From positions 1 through 56,601 of the forward strand of contig CAYJGK010000008.1 in the NCBI GenBank assembly GCA_964370065.1: 56,601 nucleotides of DNA. The letters run 5' to 3'. Below, piece by piece: positions 51,436 to 56,601 of this stretch (its first letter is position 1; each line of letters starts with the position of its first letter). Under the pieces are notes generated by a model that had not been told where the DNA came from, did no database searches, and was given only the letters and a program-made list of their open reading frames with translations. Both the position numbers and the translations under genes were made by a program. The DNA is from CAMQRS01 sp964370065 (GTDB lineage Bacteria > Bacillota_I > Bacilli_A > Erysipelotrichales > Erysipelotrichaceae).

Positions 51436-52277
51436 TGTTAGCTTTCGAAAATTATTTAGCCAAGATACTTCCCAAAAATAAAGGTTCCAAAGTGATAAGT
51501 GCTGCTAACTATTCATTGCTAGCAGGAGGGAAAAGAGTTCGTCCCAAATTGCTGTTTGCTACACTAAGAGCATATGATATAGAAGAACAATATGGATATG
51601 CAGCTGCAGCAAGTATTGAAATAATCCATACATACTCATTAATTCATGATGATTTACCAGCAATGGATAACGATACATTAAGAAGAGGAAAACCTACTTG
51701 TCATGTAAAATTTGGAGAAGCTTTTGCTATCTTAGCTGGGGATGCTTTATTAACACATGCTTTTAGTGTGATTGCAAAAGCAGGTTATAGTGCCGACAAT
51801 AAGGTAAAACTAATCGAATTATTAAGTAGTAAAAGTGGTTTAAATGGCATGATTTACGGCCAAGAACTAGACATTTTAAATGAAAATAATGCATCACTTG
51901 TACAAGAAGATTTGATGAAAATACATGAATTTAAAACGGGATGCTTAATTCAACTGCCTTTATTAATGGCAGCTATTTTAGGGAATGCTGAACATCATTT
52001 GGATCATTATGCCACAATAGGTAGAAAATTAGGGTTATTATTTCAAATCCAAGACGATGTATTTGATGTCAGTTTAACAAGTGAACAACTAGGAAAAAAT
52101 GCACAAAGCGATTTGGATAATGAAAAATGTACATATGTTACTATTTTAGGAATAGAATGGTGTGAAAAATTAATTGAAACATTATATAATGAAATTATTG
52201 AAGAATTAGCTTGTATAGATAAAGATACAAGTGCATTGCGAGAGATAATTGACTACGTAAAAACAAGAAGTCATTAG
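51435..52277 (+). CDS. ispA: Short-chain prenyl diphosphate synthase (farnesyl/geranyl type)
   Basis: A 280-residue polyprenyl synthase that condenses IPP with DMAPP/GPP. The first Asp-rich motif is DDLPAMDND, with RRGKPTCH next; the second is QIQDDVFDV. Residues before the first motif (IEIIHTYSLIHDD) suit short products such as farnesyl diphosphate, the precursor of undecaprenyl phosphate for wall synthesis. It lies between xseB and dxs as in many bacteria, so precursors are made by the MEP pathway. Confidence 0.93.
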   Translation: MLAFENYLAKILPKNKGSKVISAANYSLLAGGKRVRPKLLFATLRAYDIEEQYGYAAAASIEIIHTYSLIHDDLPAMDNDTLRRGKPTCHVKFGEAFAILAGDALLTHAFSVIAKAGYSADNKVKLIELLSSKSGLNGMIYGQELDILNENNASLVQEDLMKIHEFKTGCLIQLPLLMAAILGNAEHHLDHYATIGRKLGLLFQIQDDVFDVSLTSEQLGKNAQSDLDNEKCTYVTILGIEWCEKLIETLYNEIIEELACIDKDTSALREIIDYVKTRSH

Positions 52278-52287
52278 AGGTAATAGT

Positions 52288-54156
52288 ATGAATATAAATG
52301 ATTTAAAACAACCACAACAAATCAAACAATTAACGATATCTGAATTAAATGTTTTATCTAGCGATATTAGGAATTTTTTAATTGAAAGCATATCAAAGAG
52401 TGGAGGACATTTATCAAGTAATTTAGGTGTAGTAGAACTATGCGTAGCACTACACTATGTATTTGATTCGCCTAAAGATAAAATTTTATTTGATGTAGGC
52501 CATCAATGTTATGTCCATAAAATATTAACTGGAAGAAGTGATGGTTTTGAAACATTACGTCAATTTAATGGCATGTCAGGATTTCAAAAAAGAATTGAAA
52601 GTGAACATGATGTGTGGGAAGCAGGACATTCCTCTACTTCTTTAAGTGCAGCTTTAGGATTTAGTATTGTGCGAGATTTAAATAATGAACACAACCAAGT
52701 GATTCCTATTATTGGTGATGGTGCGCTAGCTAGTGGAATGAGCTTTGAAGCATTGAATCAAATTGGGTGTGAAAAAAGAGCAATGATTATTGTTTTTAAT
52801 GATAATAACATGTCTATTTCTAATAATGTAGGAGCTATTTCTAGTGCAACGACTAAATTACGTTCTTCAAAAGGGTATACATCTTTTAAAAAAGATTTAA
52901 GTCGTACATTAGTTAAGAATAAGTTTGGTGAGCGAGTTTTAAATGTAATGAAAGATGTAAAAGATGGTATTAAAAATAGTGTAGTAGATGCTACTATTTT
53001 TAGTGAATTCGGATTGGATTATATCGGTCCAGTTGATGGACATAATTTAGAAGAATTAATTAAAGTTTTTGAATCATTAAAAGACCACCAAACTCCTATT
53101 GTTGTACATGTTATTACAAAAAAAGGTAAAGGATATAAATTTGCAGAGCAAGATTTATTAGGCGATTGGCATGGTGTTTCTAAGTTTAATGTGAAAACTG
53201 GTAAATCACTGACCTCGCTACCTTTTAACCATAAAGATTGGAGTAGTATTTTAAGTGAGAGTTTGATTCGATTAGCTAGTATAAATGAGGATATTTTAGC
53301 ATTAACACCAGCTATGAGCAAAGGTAGCAAATTAGATAAATTTGCCAAGCTATACCCAAATCGTTTTTTTGATTGTGGCATTGCAGAAGAACACGCAATG
53401 ACATTAGCCGCTAGTTTAGCTTTATCAAAAAGACCGTTTATTAGTATTTATTCATCTTTTCTACAACGTGCTATTGATCAATTAAATCACGATGTGGCAA
53501 GAATGGACTTGCCAGTTGTAATCGCTGTAGATCGTGCGCATTTAGTTGGAGAAGACGGTGAAACGCATCATGGTGTATTCGATATTTCGATGATGTATAG
53601 CACACCGAATTTGATTATTACACAACCTAAAAATGCAAGTGAAGCACAAGATTTGATGTATACTGCTTTTAATCAAAAGCATCCTTTTATTATTCGTGTG
53701 CCAAGAGGAAGTGTTGAGTATAGTGAGAAACCGTTTGAGTTTATTGAAATAGGTACTTGGACAACATTAAAAACTGTACAAGATATTAGTGAAGTAAATG
53801 CAATCGTTATTAGTTATGGGGTGGATGTCGATCGAATTTATCAAAAGGCAATGATTAATGATACACCTTTATTAATTGTAAATGCACGCTTTATTAAACC
53901 ATTAGACTACAGGTGCATCGATACGCTAGTACAAATGAATGTACCAATTTTTGTGTATGAGCAAGATATGTTACATGGAGGTTTATCAAGTGCTATTTTA
54001 GAATACTGTAATGATCAAAAATATAATATACATTTAACAAGAATTGGATTACATGACCACTTTGTCGTACATGGCTCATTGCCACAGCTTAAAAAACATG
54101 AAAAAATAGATATTAATACGTTATTTGAACGTATTCAAGAGGTGTGTGGTGAGTAA
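52288..54156 (+). CDS. dxs: 1-deoxy-D-xylulose-5-phosphate synthase
   Basis: A 622-residue thiamine diphosphate enzyme that begins the MEP isoprenoid pathway from pyruvate and glyceraldehyde 3-phosphate. SSNLGVVELCVALHYVFDSP, VGHQCYVHKILTGR, GDGALASGMSFEALN (ThDP motif) and the transketolase core FDCGIAEEHAMTLAASLA and DRAHLVGEDGETHHGVFD are present. Length is normal. It follows ispA by 10 nt. The end overlaps tlyA by 8 nt. Confidence 0.96.
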   Translation: MNINDLKQPQQIKQLTISELNVLSSDIRNFLIESISKSGGHLSSNLGVVELCVALHYVFDSPKDKILFDVGHQCYVHKILTGRSDGFETLRQFNGMSGFQKRIESEHDVWEAGHSSTSLSAALGFSIVRDLNNEHNQVIPIIGDGALASGMSFEALNQIGCEKRAMIIVFNDNNMSISNNVGAISSATTKLRSSKGYTSFKKDLSRTLVKNKFGERVLNVMKDVKDGIKNSVVDATIFSEFGLDYIGPVDGHNLEELIKVFESLKDHQTPIVVHVITKKGKGYKFAEQDLLGDWHGVSKFNVKTGKSLTSLPFNHKDWSSILSESLIRLASINEDILALTPAMSKGSKLDKFAKLYPNRFFDCGIAEEHAMTLAASLALSKRPFISIYSSFLQRAIDQLNHDVARMDLPVVIAVDRAHLVGEDGETHHGVFDISMMYSTPNLIITQPKNASEAQDLMYTAFNQKHPFIIRVPRGSVEYSEKPFEFIEIGTWTTLKTVQDISEVNAIVISYGVDVDRIYQKAMINDTPLLIVNARFIKPLDYRCIDTLVQMNVPIFVYEQDMLHGGLSSAILEYCNDQKYNIHLTRIGLHDHFVVHGSLPQLKKHEKIDINTLFERIQEVCGE

Positions 54157-54922
54157 ACGACTTGATCAAATATTAGTGGAACACTATGGATTTCATTCAC
54201 GTAGTGCAGCGCAAAATGCAATTACTCAAGGATATGTAAAAGTAAATGAGAAAATAATTACTAAAAAAAGCTACATTAGCGTTATTGATGATAAGATTAC
54301 GGTAACTACGCCTGGTCATGAATTCGCATCTCGAGCAGGGAATAAATTGTATCACGCTTTAGAATTATTTAAAATTAACTTACAAGACCTTGTCATATTA
54401 GACATAGGCGCATCAACTGGTGGATTTAGCGATGTGTGTTTACAGCAAGGAGCAAAGCATGTATATGCAGTAGATGCAGGAAGAGAACAACTTATTGAAC
54501 GCTTAAGAAGCGATTCACGCATCACTTGTATGGAAGGGGTGAACGCTCGTTATTTAGAAGCTAATCGATTTGCTCACAATATTGATTTTATATGTATGGA
54601 TGTGAGCTTTATATCGATTAAATTAATTGTTGCATGTTTAATAGAACAATTTCCTTTTCCTATGCAAGGAGTATTCTTAATTAAACCACAATTCGAAGTG
54701 GGTAAAGCCTGGTTGAATAAGAATGGAATTGTGAAAGATAAAAAAATTCACATTAAATTGTTACAGGATTATACTACTTACTTTAATAGTATTGGTTTGC
54801 ATGTACAAGGTATATGTAAGTCTAGTGTTGTTGGAAAAGAAGGAAACCAAGAATATTTGATTTATATAAATAGTCAGTTAAAGAGTAGAAGTATAGACTG
54901 TAGTAAAATTGTGAAAGAATAA
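54149..54922 (+). CDS. tlyA: TlyA-family rRNA (cytidine-2'-O)-methyltransferase, YqxC-like
   Basis: A 257-residue protein with an N-terminal S4 domain (KRLDQILVEHYGFHSRSAAQNAITQGYVKVN) and an FtsJ-like SAM domain (VILDIGASTGGFSDVCLQQGAKHVYAVDAG, DFICMDVSFIS, FLIKPQFEVGK). In mycobacteria TlyA methylates 16S and 23S rRNA; in Firmicutes the YqxC protein is a close relative of less certain role. The start is GTG at 54149 after AGAGGTG; a GTG at 54146 is possible. It overlaps dxs. The argR/ahrC gene that often follows is missing and recN begins 10 nt on. Confidence 0.9.
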   Translation: MSKRLDQILVEHYGFHSRSAAQNAITQGYVKVNEKIITKKSYISVIDDKITVTTPGHEFASRAGNKLYHALELFKINLQDLVILDIGASTGGFSDVCLQQGAKHVYAVDAGREQLIERLRSDSRITCMEGVNARYLEANRFAHNIDFICMDVSFISIKLIVACLIEQFPFPMQGVFLIKPQFEVGKAWLNKNGIVKDKKIHIKLLQDYTTYFNSIGLHVQGICKSSVVGKEGNQEYLIYINSQLKSRSIDCSKIVKE

Positions 54923-54932
54923 GGGGGATTTT

Positions 54933-56579
54933 ATGATTCAAAATATATATGTAAAAAATTTTATATTAATTGATGAGTTATCACTAGATTTCAGTGAACA
55001 ATATTCTTGCTTTAGTGGAGAAACTGGTGCAGGGAAATCATTGTTGATTGATGCCATTGCCTTGTTATGTGGAGCAAAATCGTCGACTTCTTACATTCAA
55101 AAAGGTGCAGAAAAAGCAATTATTGAAGCCACTATCCAAATTACAAATTCACACCCTAGTTATCAAATTTTGCAAGATGCAGGTTTTGAATTAGAAGAAG
55201 GATGTTTTGTCATTAGTAAGGAAATAACTATTCATAATAGATCAGTGAATCGTCTTAATCATAGACAAGTTAATGTTGCTTTAATGAAAGCGGTAATGAG
55301 TCAAATTGTTGATATACACTCACAACATGACAACCAATACTTATTGAATAAAAAACAACACATTTATTTATTAGATAATTATATTCAACAACCTCAGTTA
55401 ATAGAGGAAGTCAAACAAAGTTATGCACAATATGATGAACAAAACAAAAAATTACAAAAACTTTTAAATAAAGAAGTACAAGAAGAAGATTTGGATTATC
55501 TTCAATTTCAATTAAATGAAATCGAACAAGTAAATTTACAAGAACATGAGTTTGAACAATTGTTGAAACTTGAAAAACAAATGACGACGTATGAAAAAGA
55601 AGTGGATATTATTGAGAAAAGCATTCAACAAATTAAACAAGTACAAAATCATTTATTATATGATAGTGCTAAACAATTAGAAAAAATTGAACAGGAAAAG
55701 ATACAAGCATGTAAAGAACAACTATTAAGTGCATATTATTTAATTGATGAACAAATCGATACCTTACATGATTACCAAAATTCATTGGAGTTTGATCACG
55801 AGCAATTTGACAAAGTCCAATCACGCTTATTTGCTATTCATAAACTATTAAGAAAGCATGGTCCTGGTTATAATGAATTAATGAAACATAAATCTACGAT
55901 TGCCGATAAAATACATAGTATTGTTTATGAGCAAGATCACATTGACCAATTAAATGAACAAGTTCAAAATATGTATGCAACTTTTGAAACCAAGGCACTT
56001 AGCTTACGAAAAAAACGAATTCAATGTGCAAAACAATTGGAACACGACATTCGATTACAACTGCAAGATTTAAGTTTGCAACATGCTCAATTTAGTGTGT
56101 CCTTTTCACCTACTGTATCTAAGTATGGATTAGACGATATAGAATTCATGATTTCTATGAATAAAGGAGAAGCACTTAAACCATTAGCAAGTGTTGCTAG
56201 TGGAGGAGAGTTGTCTCGATTAATGTTAGGATTAAAATCAATATTTTCACGATTAAGCAATGTGACCACTTTAATATTTGATGAAATTGATAATGGTGTG
56301 AGTGGACAAGTTGCTTATGTAATAGGAAAAAAAATGAACACTATAGGAAAAGAGAAGCAAGTATTTGCTGTTACACATTTAGCACCTGTTGCTTGTTGGG
56401 CAAATTATCATTACTTGGTTGAGAAAACAAGTGATGATAAACAAACCTTTAGCCAAATTAAGTGTTTAAATGAACAAGAAACCATTCAAGAGTTAGCAAT
56501 GATTTCATTTGCGCAATTAAGCGATCAAGCTATACTGGCAAGTAAAGAGTTATATGATTCTAGTAAAGATGAAAAGTAA
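54933..56579 (+). CDS. recN: DNA repair protein RecN
   Basis: A 548-residue SMC-like ATPase for double-strand break repair. Walker A GETGAGKS is at 29-36, a long coiled coil fills about 150-360, and the C-terminal half has the signature VASGGELSRLMLGLKS, Walker B TLIFDEIDNGVSG and VTHLAPVACWANYHYLVEK. Length is standard. It ends the operon and is followed by a terminator at the window edge. Confidence 0.96.
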   Translation: MIQNIYVKNFILIDELSLDFSEQYSCFSGETGAGKSLLIDAIALLCGAKSSTSYIQKGAEKAIIEATIQITNSHPSYQILQDAGFELEEGCFVISKEITIHNRSVNRLNHRQVNVALMKAVMSQIVDIHSQHDNQYLLNKKQHIYLLDNYIQQPQLIEEVKQSYAQYDEQNKKLQKLLNKEVQEEDLDYLQFQLNEIEQVNLQEHEFEQLLKLEKQMTTYEKEVDIIEKSIQQIKQVQNHLLYDSAKQLEKIEQEKIQACKEQLLSAYYLIDEQIDTLHDYQNSLEFDHEQFDKVQSRLFAIHKLLRKHGPGYNELMKHKSTIADKIHSIVYEQDHIDQLNEQVQNMYATFETKALSLRKKRIQCAKQLEHDIRLQLQDLSLQHAQFSVSFSPTVSKYGLDDIEFMISMNKGEALKPLASVASGGELSRLMLGLKSIFSRLSNVTTLIFDEIDNGVSGQVAYVIGKKMNTIGKEKQVFAVTHLAPVACWANYHYLVEKTSDDKQTFSQIKCLNEQETIQELAMISFAQLSDQAILASKELYDSSKDEK

Positions 56580-56601
56580 AAGACTTCCAGGTGAAGTCTT
56601 T
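56579..56601 (+). terminator. Terminator of recN (runs to window edge)
   Basis: A 9-bp stem AAAGACTTC (56579-56587) with GAAGTCTTT (56593-56601), loop CAGGT. The T tract would lie beyond the window end. Confidence 0.75.

Noticed and set aside
1..56601. CRISPR array, insertion sequence, prophage, tRNA or rRNA gene
   Set aside because: No regularly spaced repeats, transposase or integrase-like protein, tRNA T-loop signature or rRNA sequence was seen on either strand.

Overview
The window is a gene-dense, AT-rich stretch of a Firmicutes-type (Bacillota) chromosome. The order of its housekeeping genes follows several blocks that are classical in Bacillus subtilis: rpsO-pnp; trmB-ytpP-ytpR-(ytpS/sftA slot)-murC-ytxG-(ytxH slot)-ccpA-tyrS; murJ(ytgP)-rsuA(ytzG); comN-like-secDF-recJ-apt-relA-hisS-aspS-6S RNA; murG-murB-divIB; yloU-fakA; truB-ribF; yqhY-nusB-xseA-xseB-ispA-dxs-tlyA-recN. 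TGA is a stop codon, so this is not a Mycoplasma-type code. The type III glutamine synthetase, the low GC and the loss of some expected block members (no ytpQ, aroA, folD or ahrC/argR here) suggest a non-Bacillus lineage, perhaps Erysipelotrichia-like; that placement is inference.

Layout. 1-870: a reverse-strand beta-hydroxyacid dehydrogenase ending in a hairpin terminator. 982-4876: membrane HtrA protease, then rpsO with a structured leader, then pnp. 4877-5140 is a gene-poor gap. 5210-12111: pepV, trmB, then the ytp-murC-ytx-ccpA run. 12112-13571: T-box and tyrS. 13638-17857: lipoprotein, MurJ flippase, RsuA, thyA, folA. 17907-21146: pdp and nadE. 21348-31747: comN-like, secDF, recJ, apt, relA, then a T-box-controlled hisS-aspS operon. 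31810-31999: 6S RNA. 32044-34134: reverse-strand glnN with a strong promoter and a long leader hairpin. 34342-40252: class B sortase, then an ABC exporter and two-component module of antimicrobial-peptide-resistance type. 40330-45115: murG-murB-divIB and yloU-fakA. 45145-45864 reverse: TtcA-like tRNA thiolase, divergent from truB-ribF across a perfect 19-bp inverted repeat. 47696-49063: a divergent RelA/SpoT-like nucleotidyltransferase. 49133-56579: yqhY-nusB-xseAB-ispA-dxs-tlyA-recN.

The genes mostly serve core functions: translation and tRNA charging, RNA decay, peptidoglycan precursor synthesis and flipping, division, thymidylate/folate/NAD/flavin synthesis, isoprenoids, the stringent response and DNA repair. 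No mobile element, CRISPR array, prophage, tRNA or rRNA gene was recognised. The most unusual items are the repeat-bearing acidic protein in the sftA slot (8164-8817), the divergent Rel-like protein (47696-49063), the symmetric divergent promoter at 45892-45932, the hisS-aspS T-box with overlapping GAC and CAC codons, and the Cys-rich tail of HisRS.
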